Made by a program: the position numbers and the translations under genes. From contig NZ_MLCF01000021.1 in NCBI RefSeq assembly GCF_001879105.1, forward strand, positions 1-58,429: a stretch of 58,429 bases of DNA. Reading direction: 5' to 3'. Under the pieces are notes generated by a model that saw nothing but the letters and a program-made list of their open reading frames with translations, ran no database searches and had not been told where the DNA came from. The stretch comes from Mangrovactinospora gilvigrisea. GTDB lineage: Bacteria > Actinomycetota > Actinomycetes > Streptomycetales > Streptomycetaceae. Positions 35,782-45,030 of the stretch are shown piece after piece (position 1 is the stretch's first letter; each line of letters starts with the position of its first letter).

Positions 35782-38700
35782 CGGGGAGTCCGCCAGCAGC
35801 GCCGCGCCTGCCAGGCGGTCCGCGTCGGTCTCGCGCTCCCACAGAGAGCGCAGCGGGCCCTCCGCCGCGATCAGCTCCGACCAGGGGCCGCGCTGCACGA
35901 CCGCGCCGCGGTCCAGCACCAGCACCTCGTCGACGTCCGCGTCGGCGAGCGCCGCGAGCCGATGGGTGATCACCACGGTGGCGCGGCCCGCGCCGCCGGT
36001 CGCGGCGAGCAGGTCGCGCATCACCGCGTCGGCGGTGGCCAGGTCGAGGTGCTCGGCGGGCTCGTCCAGCAGCAGCACCGGGAAGTCCGCGAGCAGCGCC
36101 CGGGCCAGCGCGATGCGCTGCCGCTGGCCGCCCGAGACCAGCGCGCCGTGCTCGCCGACCAGGGTGTCCAGGCCGTCCGGGAGGCCGTCGACCCACTCCA
36201 GCAGCCGGGCCTTCGCGAGCGCCGCGCGCAGCTCGTCGTCGCCGCAGCCGGGGCGGGCGAGCCGCAGGTTCTCGCGGATGGAGCTGGCGAACAGGTGGGC
36301 GTCCTGGGCGCAGAGCCCGACCAGGCGGCGCACCTCGTCGGACGGGACGGCGGCGGCGTCGACGCCGGCCAGGGTGATCCGCCCCTCCGCGGGGGCGACG
36401 AACCGCAGCAGGGCGTGGGCGAGGGTGGTCTTGCCGGAGCCGGACGGGCCCACCACGGCGATCCGCCGGCCGGGCGTCAGCTCCAGGTCGAGGCCGCGCA
36501 GGGCGGTGGCGCCCGCGGCGGCCGAGGCGTAACGCACCGTCAGGCCCTCGGCGCGCAGCGGGAACGGCGAGGCGGGCGCGGGCCGCGCCGCGTCGGCGGC
36601 CGGCTCGGCGGGGACGTCCGCGGCGCCGGCGCCGTCCGTGGAGAGCTCCTCGACGCGCTGCGCGGCGCGGCGGCTGCGCTGCCGGTGCTGGGCGGCCAGC
36701 GGCAGCCCGGAGACCACCTCGAAGGCGGCGAGCGGGGTGAGCATGACGACGGCGAGCAGCAGGCCGCCCATCGCGCCGGAGTGCACCGCGGCGACGCCGA
36801 GCGCACCGGTGGCGGCGCAGGTGAGCACCGTCAGCAGGGTGATCAGCCCGGAGCCGAGGCCGGCCGTGGACGAGGAGGCGGCGGCGAGCCGGGTCAGCTC
36901 GGCGTCGGCCTCGTCGGCGCGGGCCAGGCGGCGCGGCAGGGCGCCGCTGACGGTCAGTTCGTCGACGGCCGAGAGCACGTCGACGACCTCGGTGGAGAGC
37001 CGCCCCTTGGCCGGGGCGACGCCGCGCTCGGCACGGCCCGCGGCGCGGGCGGCGAGCGCGGGGACGGCGACGCCGGCGAGGGCGAGGCCGAGGAGCAGGA
37101 CGACGCCGGCGGCGGGCAGCATCACGCCGACGGCGGCGGCGGTGGCGACGGCCACCACGGCGGCGACGGCGGCCGGCAGCAGCCAGCGCAGGAAGTGGTC
37201 CTGGAGGGCGTCGACGTCGGCGACGAGGCGGGAGAGCAGGTCGCCGCGGCGGAACGCGGGGAGGCCGGCCGGGGCGAGGCGCTCCAGCCTGCGGTACACC
37301 GAGACGCGGAGGTCGGCGAGGATGCGGAAGACGGCGTCGTGGGAGGCGAGGCGTTCCGCGTAGCGGAAGCAGCCGCGGCCGAGGCCGAAGGCGCGGACGG
37401 CGGTGACGGCGACCATCAGGTAGAGCACGGGGGGATGCTGGCTGGCGCGGCTGATGAGCCATCCGCTGGTCGCCAGCAGGCCGATGGAGCAGATCGCGGT
37501 GAGCGCGCCGAGCACGGCGGCGAGGCTCAAACGTCCCCGTACGGGTCGCGCAGCGTTCTTCAGTAGCGCGCCGTCGTGCTCACCGTCTGCCGGCCCAAGC
37601 CCCGGCACCCCGCCCGGGGCGGTCGCGGGGCGAGCGCCGTCGGCAGCCGTCTGCGCTCCGGAGCCGGCGGCTGCCGACTGCACAGGCACCGGGCCCGCCC
37701 CGGCCGGGGCGCCGGCGCCCTGGGGGATTGCCCCGCGCGGAGCGCCTGGGGCAATCGGGAGGGGGGGCACCGCGCCGGCCGTGAGCCGCAGCACCCGGTC
37801 GGCCACCGCCAGCATCGCGGACCTGTGCACGACAAAGAGAACCGTCCGCCCCGCCGACAACCGCCCCACCGCCGCGACGACCGCCGCCTCGCTCTCCGCG
37901 TCCAACCCCGCGGTCGGCTCGTCCAGGAGCACCAGCGGACGGTCCGCCAGGAACGCCCGCGCCAGCGCGACCCGCTGCCGCTGCCCCGCGGAGAGCCCGG
38001 CGCCGCCCTCGCCGAGCAGCGCGTCCGCGAACCCGGACGCCTCCGCGTCCGCCAGCGCGGCGGCCACCTCCGCGTCCGTCGCCTCCGGCCGCGCCAGGCG
38101 GACGTTCTCCGACACCGTCCCCGCGAAGAGCCGGGCCCGCTGCGGCACCCAGGCGATCCGGGCGTGCCACTGCGCCGGGTCCAGCTCCTCCAGCGGCACC
38201 CCGCCGACCGTGATCCGTCCCTCGTCCGGGCGGACGAACCCCAGCAGCGCGTTGAGCAGCGTCGTCTTGCCCGCCCCGCTCGGCCCGACCACGGCCACCC
38301 GCTCGCCCGGACGGAGCGTCAGCTCCGCCCCGTCCAGCGCCGGCTCGGCGCGCCCGGCGCGGCGGACGGTGACGCCCTCCACCCGGATCTCCGCCGTCCG
38401 CAGGTCCGGCACCGGGCGCCGCCCGCGCGCCGGCGCCTCCGTCTCCAGCACCGCGAAGACCTCGGCGGCCGCCGAGACGCCCTCCGCGCTGGCGTGGAAC
38501 CGCTCGCCGACCAGCCGCAGCGGCAGATACGCCTCCGGCGCCAGGACCAGCACCAGCAGCCCGGTGTGCAGCGAGAGCCCGCCGTGCACCAGGCGCAGGC
38601 CGATGGTGACGGCGACCAGCGCCACCGAGAGCGTGGCGAGCAGCTCCAGCGCGAACGAGGAGAGGAACGCCACCCGCAGCGTCTTCATGGTGGCGCGGCG

Positions 38701-39390
38701 GTAGTCCCCGGTGATCTTCTTGATCGACTCGGTCTGCGCCTTGGCCCGGCCGAAGACCTTGAGCGTCGGCAGCCCCGCGACGACGTCCAGGAAGTGCCCC
38801 GACAGCCGCGCCAGGGTGCGCCACTGGCGGTCCATCCGCTTCTGGGTGGCGAGCCCGATGAGGATCATGAAGATCGGGATCAGCGGGATGGTGCAGACGA
38901 TGATGACCGCGGAGACCCAGTCGGAGACGACGATCCGCGCCAGCACCGCCACCGGCACCACCACGGCGAGCCCGAGCTGCGGCAGATAGCGGGAGAAGTA
39001 GTCGTCCAGCGCGTCGACGCCCCGGGTGGCGAGCGTGGTCAGCTCGCCGCTCCGCCTGCCGTTGAGCCAGGACGGGCCGAGGGCGGTGGCGTGCGCCAGC
39101 AGCTTGCGCCGCAGATCGGACTTGACCGCCGCCGAGGTGCGGTGGGCGAGCACCTCGGTGAGCCAGGAGGCGGCGGCGCGCCCCACGGCCACCGCGGCGA
39201 GCAGACCCAGCTCGGTGCCGAGGGAGGCCGGGGAGCGGCCCTGCTCGAAGGCGCCCACCACGATGTCGGCGATGAGCACGGCCTGGGCGATGACCAGGCC
39301 CGCCCCGCAGAGGCCGAGCAGCACGGACGCGGCGAGGAAGCCGCGGGCCGCGCTGGCGTGGCGGAGCAGTCGGGGGTCTACGGGCTTCAC
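35779..39390 (-). CDS. cydDC: Fused CydD-CydC ABC transporter for cytochrome bd assembly
   Basis: The protein has 1203 residues, a full CydD plus CydC in one chain. First half: membrane region to about 330, Walker A GPSGAGKTTLLN, signature LSAGQRQR, Walker B LVLLDEPTAG. A low-complexity Ala/Pro/Gly linker (about 545-600) follows. Second half: membrane region, Walker A GPSGSGKTTLA, signature VSGGQRQR, Walker B VLLLDEPAEH. CydDC exports glutathione or cysteine (or affects heme) and is needed for cytochrome bd assembly. Actinobacteria commonly have it fused. The GTG at 39390 has GAGGGA just upstream. It lies downstream of cydB1 on the same strand, likely one operon. Confidence 0.94.
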
Positions 39391-39484
39391 GATCCCTCAT
39401 TGTCCCCTTTATGTGCTGCTCACCGTGCACCGCCCCTGCCGCTTTGCCCGCCTTTGACGGCCGGGCCGGGGCGGGCGGGCGCCC

Positions 39485-40486
39485 TCAGGCGGACGCCGGG
39501 ATGTCCCGGGTGCTGATGCGGCGCCGGAAGACCCAGTACGACCAGGCCTGGTAGGCGAGGACGATCGGCACCATCACGCAGGCCGCCCACGTCATGATCA
39601 CCAACGTGTAGTGCGTCGACGAGGCGTTCGAGACGGTCAGGCTCCACGCCGGATTGAGCGTGGACGGCATGACGTCCGGGTGCAGCGAGACGAAGAGCAT
39701 CGCCACCGCCGCCGCGATGGCCGTCCCGGAGAGCGTGAACGCCCAGCCCTCGCGTCCGGCGTGGACGCAGCCGAGCGCCGCGATCAGCGCCAGCGCGGCG
39801 ACGATCAGCAGCGCGAAGCCGGCCGCCGTCCCGTGGTCGAACTGCGTCCAGATCAGGAACGCCAGCGCGGCCATCGCGCCCAGCGAGCCGGAGATCAGGC
39901 TCACCCTGCGGGAGCGCACCCGGATCGCGCCGTCCGTCTTCAGCCCGGCGAAGACCGCGCCGTGCATCGTGAAGAGCAGCAGCGTCACCACCCCGCCGAG
40001 GATCGAGTAGATGTTCAGCAGGTCGAGGAAGTTGCCGACGTACTCGTGCTGCCGGTCGAGCTTCACCCCGCGGACGATGTTGCCGAACGCCACTCCCCAC
40101 AGCACGGCGGGCAGCAGCGAGCACCAGAAGATGGCCTCCTCCCAGCCGCGCTGCCAGGACTCGCCGGACCGCTTCGCCCGGTACTCGAAGGCGACGCCGC
40201 GGATGATCAGGCACACCAGGATGATCAGCAGCGGCAGGTAGAAGCCGGAGAAGAGCGTGGCGTACCACTCCGGGAAGGCCGCGAACGTCGCGCCGCCGGC
40301 GGTGAGCAGCCACACCTCGTTGCCGTCCCAGACCGGGCCGATCGTGTTGATCAGCACCCGCTTCTCGGCGCGGTCGCGGGCCAGCAGCTTGGTGAGGATG
40401 CCGATCCCGAAGTCGAAGCCCTCCAGGAAGAAGTAGCCGACCCACAGGACGGCGATGATGACGAACCACCAGTCGTACAGGTGCAT
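39485..40486 (-). CDS. cydB: Cytochrome bd oxidase subunit II (copy 1)
   Basis: The protein has 333 residues with the usual eight to nine helices. It starts MHLYDWWFVIIAVLWVGYFFLEGFDFGIG, matching CydB. The IGPVWDGNEVWLL motif and the conserved GWAFTLSGTAIA helix are present, with a C-terminal ISTRDIPASA. It partners CydA in the quinol oxidase. It starts 17 bp after the cydA1 stop, indicating an operon, and is followed by cydDC. It is the inner copy of two cydB genes; the second is at 42189. Confidence 0.94.
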   Translation of the reverse strand: MHLYDWWFVIIAVLWVGYFFLEGFDFGIGILTKLLARDRAEKRVLINTIGPVWDGNEVWLLTAGGATFAAFPEWYATLFSGFYLPLLIILVCLIIRGVAFEYRAKRSGESWQRGWEEAIFWCSLLPAVLWGVAFGNIVRGVKLDRQHEYVGNFLDLLNIYSILGGVVTLLLFTMHGAVFAGLKTDGAIRVRSRRVSLISGSLGAMAALAFLIWTQFDHGTAAGFALLIVAALALIAALGCVHAGREGWAFTLSGTAIAAAVAMLFVSLHPDVMPSTLNPAWSLTVSNASSTHYTLVIMTWAACVMVPIVLAYQAWSYWVFRRRISTRDIPASA

Positions 40487-40503
40487 GGCCGTTGACGTCC
40501 CTC

Positions 40504-42024
40504 TCAGTACGCGGTGGCGAGCGGCTTGTCGGCGTCGTCGGGGTCGCCGCCGACCTTGGTGGGCGGGTTGAGGTCCTCGTCCGTCGGCTCGGGCGGCCCG
40601 GCCTTGACGTACTTGATCAGCAGCCCGACCTCGACCACCGCCAGCACGGCGTAGAGCACGGTGAAGACCGTCATGGAGGTGAGCACCTCGCCGCCCGAGA
40701 CGGTGGGGGAGACGGCCGCGGAGGTGCGCATCAGCCCGTAGACCACCCAGGGCTGACGGCCCATCTCGGTGAAGATCCAGCCCCAGGAGTTGGCGATCAG
40801 CGGGAAGACCATGACGATCATCGCGATCAGCCAGAACCAGTGGGTGAGCCCGGCGCCCAGCGCACGGCCGCGGGTGACGGCAAGGCGCGGGACGCTGTCC
40901 GGATCGCCGCGCTGGGCGCGCAGCCGCTCGCTCAGCCAGAACCGGTTGCGGGTGAGCCAGAGCCCGACGACGCCGACCAGCAGGGCGGCCATCCCGAAAC
41001 CGATCATCCAGCGGAAGCCCCAGTAGGCGACGGGGATGTTGGGGCGGTAGTCGCCGGGCCCGTAGCGCTGCTGCTCGGCGTGGTTCGTCTGGTTGATGCC
41101 GGGGACGCAGGAGCTGAAGTCGCTCTTGGCCAGGAACGACAGCAGCGCGGGGATCTGCAGCTCGACGGTGTTCCGCCCCTCGGCGACATTGCCGTAGGCG
41201 AAGATCGAGAAGGGTGCCGGGCACTGGGTGTCCCAGAGCGCCTCGGCGGCCGCCATCTTCATCGGCTGCTGCTCGAACATCACCTTGCCGAGGAAGTCGC
41301 CGCTGACCGCGGTGAGCAGCCCGGCGCAGATCCCGACCACCGCGCTGAGGCGCAGGCACTTCCGGGCCACCCGGACCGCCCGTCCGCGGGCCAGCTGGTA
41401 GGCCGAGATGCCCATCATGAACGCGGCGCCGGTGAGGTAGGCCGCGGTGAGGGTGTGGAAGACGACGGTGAGGGTGGTGTCCTGGAAGAGCACCCGGGGG
41501 TAGTCGGTGAGCTCGGCGCGGCCGGCGGTGCGGTTGATCCGGTAGCCGACGGGGTGCTGCATGAAGGAGTTGGCGGCGAGGATGAAGTACGCCGACAGCA
41601 TGGTGCCGACGGCGACGATCCAGATGCAGGCGAGGTGGAGCTTCGGGGGCAGCCGGTCCCAGCCGAAGATCCACAGCCCGATGAACGTCGACTCGAAGAA
41701 GAAGGCGAGCAGCGCCTCCATGGCCAGCGGGGCGCCGAACACGTCGCCGACGAAGCGGCTGTAGGCGGACCAGTTCATCCCGAACTGGAACTCCTGCACG
41801 ATGCCGGTGACGACACCCATCGCGAGGTTGATCAGGAAGAGCTTGCCCCAGAACTTGGTGGCCCGGAGATAGGTGACGTCCTTGGTGCGGACCCACGCCG
41901 TCTGCAGGCCGGCCACCAGTCCGGAGAGGCCGATCGTCAGGGGGACGAAGAGGAAGTGGTAGACGGTCGTGATGCCGAACTGCCACCGGGCCAGGTCCAG
42001 GTTGTTCAGCGCCAGCTGGGTCAC
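40504..42024 (-). CDS. cydA: Cytochrome bd oxidase subunit I (copy 1)
   Basis: The protein has 506 residues from a GTG at 42024, with AAGGGGG upstream. CydA hallmarks: heme b595 ligand His in FGITTVYHFLF, the EFQFGMNW and SAYSRFVGDVFGAPLAMEAL stretch, a later His in VVFHTLT, the Met heme ligand in YWGFRWMIGFGM, and a short Q-loop as in most actinobacteria. The C-terminal tail is acidic (PTDEDLNPP, DPDDADK). Together with cydB1 it forms a high-affinity terminal quinol oxidase. Its upstream region has a GGTGAC-N5-GTCACC dyad but no good Rex site. Confidence 0.95.
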   Translation of the reverse strand: MTQLALNNLDLARWQFGITTVYHFLFVPLTIGLSGLVAGLQTAWVRTKDVTYLRATKFWGKLFLINLAMGVVTGIVQEFQFGMNWSAYSRFVGDVFGAPLAMEALLAFFFESTFIGLWIFGWDRLPPKLHLACIWIVAVGTMLSAYFILAANSFMQHPVGYRINRTAGRAELTDYPRVLFQDTTLTVVFHTLTAAYLTGAAFMMGISAYQLARGRAVRVARKCLRLSAVVGICAGLLTAVSGDFLGKVMFEQQPMKMAAAEALWDTQCPAPFSIFAYGNVAEGRNTVELQIPALLSFLAKSDFSSCVPGINQTNHAEQQRYGPGDYRPNIPVAYWGFRWMIGFGMAALLVGVVGLWLTRNRFWLSERLRAQRGDPDSVPRLAVTRGRALGAGLTHWFWLIAMIVMVFPLIANSWGWIFTEMGRQPWVVYGLMRTSAAVSPTVSGGEVLTSMTVFTVLYAVLAVVEVGLLIKYVKAGPPEPTDEDLNPPTKVGGDPDDADKPLATAY

Positions 42025-42046
42025 TTCGCCCCCTTATGGGTGATTA

Positions 42047-42063
42047 GGTGACTATTCGTCACC
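42047..42063. promoter_or_regulatory. Perfect inverted repeat upstream of cydA copy 1
   Basis: GGTGAC (42047-42052) and GTCACC (42058-42063) flank TATTC, just 23 bases before the cydA1 start. It could be a regulator site. It does not match the Rex operator consensus. Confidence 0.5.
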
Positions 42064-42133
42064 AGACGACCACAAGGAAACGCCCATCCCCGACACCGAC
42101 ACGCCGACGCCCCGGCCCTCGCGCGGTCCGCGC

Positions 42134-42167
42134 GGGGTGCCGGGGCGGCGGGGCGGGGTGCCGGGGC
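42134..42167. repeat. Two copies of a GC-rich dispersed motif in the cydB2-cydA1 gap
   Basis: GGGGTGCCGGGGC occurs at 42134 and 42155. The same 13-mer occurs at 46667, 46848 and 56302. It lies just after the cydB2 stop (42189 on the minus strand). Confidence 0.55.
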
Positions 42168-42188
42168 CGCGGGGCGGCGGCAACACCG

Positions 42189-43184
42189 CTAAGCCGGGAT
42201 GTGCCTGACACCGATCCGGCGCCGGAACACCCAGTACGTCCACCCCTGATAGGCCACGACGAGCGGCACCATCACCACCCCCACCCACGTCATCACCTTC
42301 AGCGTGTACGCGCTCGACGCCGCGTTCCCCACCGTCAGGCTCCACGACGCGTTCAGCGTCGACGGCATCACGTCCGGGAAGAGGGCCAGGAACAGCGTCG
42401 CCACCGACGCCACGATCACCACGCCCGAGAAGACGAACGCCCACCCCTCGCGCCCCGCCCGCACGCAGCCCAGCGCGGCGACCAGCGCGACCGCCGCCAC
42501 CGCCGCCGTGATCAGCGTCCCGGCGTCCCCGCGCTGCGCCTGCGTCCAACCCAGGAACCCCAGCGCCGCCGGCACCGCCACCACGCCCGCGGCGTACGCC
42601 GCCCGCCGGGCCCGCAGCCGCACCTCGCCGACCGTCTTCAGGCCCACGAACACGGCCCCGTGCAGCACAAACAGACTCAGCGTCACCACCCCGCCGAGCA
42701 GCGCGTACGGGTTGAGCAGGCCGAGCAGTCCGCCCGCGTACTCCCGGTGGGCGTCGATCGGCACCCCGCGGACGATGTTGGCGAAGGCCACCCCCCACAG
42801 GAACGCCGGCAGCAGCGAGCACCAGAAGACGGCGTGCTCCCAGCGCGTCTGCCAGCGGGCGTCGTCCCGCTTGCCGCGGTACTCGAAGGCGACCCCGCGG
42901 ACGATCAGGCAGACCAGGATGACCAGCAGCGGCAGGTAGAACCCGGAGAAGAGGGTGGCGTACCAGTCGGGGAATGCGGCGAACATGGCGCCGCCCGCGG
43001 AGAGCAGCCACACCTCGTTGCCGTCCCAGACCGGGCCGATGGTGTTGATCAGGACCCGGCGCTCGCGGCGGTCGCGGGCCAGGGTCTTGGTGAGGACGCC
43101 GACGCCGAAGTCGAAGCCCTCCAGGAAGAAGTAGCCCGTCCACAGCACGGCTATGACGACGAACCACCAGTCGTGGAGCTGCAT
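42189..43184 (-). CDS. cydB: Cytochrome bd oxidase subunit II (copy 2)
   Basis: The protein has 331 residues, MQLHDWWFVVIAVLWTGYFFLEG at the start, closely like copy 1 across its length. It has the same VWDGNEVWLLSAGGAMF motif and the same GWAFVFSGVVIV helix. The helix region around residues 190-240 is more divergent (AYAAGVVAVPAALGF). It is 30 bp downstream of cydA2. It is the partner of cydA2 and probably assembles the second bd oxidase, or mixed complexes with copy 1 are conceivable. Confidence 0.94.
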   Translation of the reverse strand: MQLHDWWFVVIAVLWTGYFFLEGFDFGVGVLTKTLARDRRERRVLINTIGPVWDGNEVWLLSAGGAMFAAFPDWYATLFSGFYLPLLVILVCLIVRGVAFEYRGKRDDARWQTRWEHAVFWCSLLPAFLWGVAFANIVRGVPIDAHREYAGGLLGLLNPYALLGGVVTLSLFVLHGAVFVGLKTVGEVRLRARRAAYAAGVVAVPAALGFLGWTQAQRGDAGTLITAAVAAVALVAALGCVRAGREGWAFVFSGVVIVASVATLFLALFPDVMPSTLNASWSLTVGNAASSAYTLKVMTWVGVVMVPLVVAYQGWTYWVFRRRIGVRHIPA

Positions 43185-43214
43185 GGTGTCCGTTCCTCCC
43201 CTCAGGTAGGCGAT

Positions 43215-44828
43215 TCAGTAGGCGATGGCCAGCGGCCGGTCGGCGTCCTCGTCGTCCCGGTCCTCGTCCCGGTCGGCGTCCCCGCCGCCCGCGCGGGGCC
43301 CGGGCAGCGACGGCGGGCCGCCGATCCGCGTCGGCGGGTGCAGGTCGCGTTCGCTGAGCTCGGGCGGACCGGCCTTGGCGTACTTGATCAGCAGCCGCAC
43401 CTCGATGACCGCGAGGATCCCGTAGAGGGCGGTGAGGACGACCAGCGAGGTGAGCACCTCGCCGAAGGAGACGCCCGGGGAGACCGCGTCCTCGGTGCGG
43501 AAGAGCCCGTAGACCACCCAGGGCTGACGGCCCGTCTCGGTGAAGATCCAGCCGAACGAGTTGGCGAAGAGCGGGAGGAGCATGGTCAGCAGCGAGATCC
43601 GCCAGAACCAGGGGCTCAGCCGCTCGCCGAGGGCGCGGTCCTTGGTGAGCGCGAGCAGCGGCACCGCGTCCGGGTCGCCCCGCTGGGCGCGCAGCCGCTC
43701 GCTGAGCCAGAACCGCTTGCGGGTGAGCCAGAGCCCGACCGCGCCGATCGCCAGCGAGACCATGCCGAAGCCGATCATCAGCCGGAAGCCCCAGAAGGCG
43801 ACGGGGATGTTCGGCTTGTAGTCGCCGGGCCCGAACTTCTGCTGCTCGGCGTGGTTGGTCTCGTTGATGCCGGGGACGCAGGAGCTGAAGTCGCTGTCGG
43901 AGAGGAAGGAGAGCACCCCGGGCACCGACAGCTCGACGCTGTTGTGGCCCTTGGCGACGTTGCCGTAGGCGAAGACCGAGAAGGGCGCCGGGCACTGGGT
44001 CTCCCACAGCGCCTCGGCGGAGGCCATCTTCATCGGCTGCTGGCGGAACATCACCTTGCCGAGCGAGTCGCCGCTCACCGCGGTGCCGATGCCGAAGATC
44101 ACCGCGACCACCAGGGACAGCCGCAGGCTGGTGCGCATCACCGCGACATGGCGCTTGCGGGCCAGGTGGTAGGCGGAGATGCCCATCATGAAGGCGGCGC
44201 CGGTGAGGAAGCAGGCGGTGAGGGTGTGGAAGGCCACCGTCACCGCGGTCTCCTGGAACAGCACCTCGGTGATGGAGGTGAGCCGGGCCCGCCCGGTGGC
44301 GTGGTCGATGGCGTAGCCGACCGGGTGCTGCATGAAGGAGTTGGCGGCGAGGATGAAGTACGCCGAGAGCATGGTGCCGATGAACACCAGCCAGATGCAG
44401 GCGAGGTGGAGGCGCTTGGGCAGCTTGTCCCAGCCGAAGATCCACAGCCCGACGAAGGTCGACTCGAAGAAGAAGGCGAGCAGCGCCTCCATCGCCAGCG
44501 GGGCGCCGAACACATCGCCGACGAAGCGGCTGTAGGCGGACCAGTTCATCCCGAACTGGAACTCCTGCACGATGCCGGTGACCACGCCCATCGCGATGTT
44601 GATCAGGAAGAGCTTGCCCCAGAACTTCGTCGCCTTGAGGTAGACCGGCTTGTTCGTCCGCACCCAGGCGGTCTGCAGGACCGCGACGAGGCCGGCGAGG
44701 CCGATCGTCAGGGGGACGAAGAAGTAGTGGTAGACGGTGGTGATGCCGAACTGCCAGCGGGCGAGGTCCAGTTGCCCGGACGACGCCGCCAGCCGTATGT
44801 GGTCGGCCGCTGCTGCTGCTAGCTGCAC
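43215..44828 (-). CDS. cydA: Cytochrome bd oxidase subunit I (copy 2)
   Basis: The protein has 537 residues from a GTG at 44828, AGGGAG upstream. It is very similar to copy 1, with the same His in FGITTVYHYFF, SAYSRFVGDVFGAPLAMEAL and the Met ligand in FWGFRLMIGFGM. The C-terminal tail is longer and more acidic (GPRAGGGDADRDEDRDDEDA). It heads the tandem cydA2-cydB2 pair, upstream of cydA1-cydB1-cydDC. A Rex-type operator at 44863-44886, 35 bases before its start, indicates NADH/NAD-dependent control. Confidence 0.95.
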   Translation of the reverse strand: MQLAAAAADHIRLAASSGQLDLARWQFGITTVYHYFFVPLTIGLAGLVAVLQTAWVRTNKPVYLKATKFWGKLFLINIAMGVVTGIVQEFQFGMNWSAYSRFVGDVFGAPLAMEALLAFFFESTFVGLWIFGWDKLPKRLHLACIWLVFIGTMLSAYFILAANSFMQHPVGYAIDHATGRARLTSITEVLFQETAVTVAFHTLTACFLTGAAFMMGISAYHLARKRHVAVMRTSLRLSLVVAVIFGIGTAVSGDSLGKVMFRQQPMKMASAEALWETQCPAPFSVFAYGNVAKGHNSVELSVPGVLSFLSDSDFSSCVPGINETNHAEQQKFGPGDYKPNIPVAFWGFRLMIGFGMVSLAIGAVGLWLTRKRFWLSERLRAQRGDPDAVPLLALTKDRALGERLSPWFWRISLLTMLLPLFANSFGWIFTETGRQPWVVYGLFRTEDAVSPGVSFGEVLTSLVVLTALYGILAVIEVRLLIKYAKAGPPELSERDLHPPTRIGGPPSLPGPRAGGGDADRDEDRDDEDADRPLAIAY

Positions 44829-44862
44829 GTCATCGACTCCCTTGCACGTCGCCGTCCGGCGC

Positions 44863-44886
44863 TTGTGAATGCATTCACGTTCACAA
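44863..44886. promoter_or_regulatory. Rex operator (redox/NADH control) of the outer cydAB pair
   Basis: TTGTGAATGCATTCAC (44863-44878) matches the Rex consensus TTGTGAANNNNTTCACAA in 12 of 14 defined positions when extended to 44880. A further TTCACAA half-site lies at 44880-44886, so a longer or double site is possible. Rex represses cydABCD in Streptomyces when NADH is low (established). It sits just upstream of cydA2. Confidence 0.85.
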
Positions 44887-45030
44887 GCTCCATTATGGGC
44901 CTGCCTCGGCAGCGACGATCACCGCCCCCCGCTTTCGGGCAAAGGGCGGATGAGGGCTAGGGTCGACGGGTGCCCCGTGCGGGGCCGTGCCGGGCCGAAC
45001 GGGGCACCCGCGACGTGCCGTTGCGGGTGC

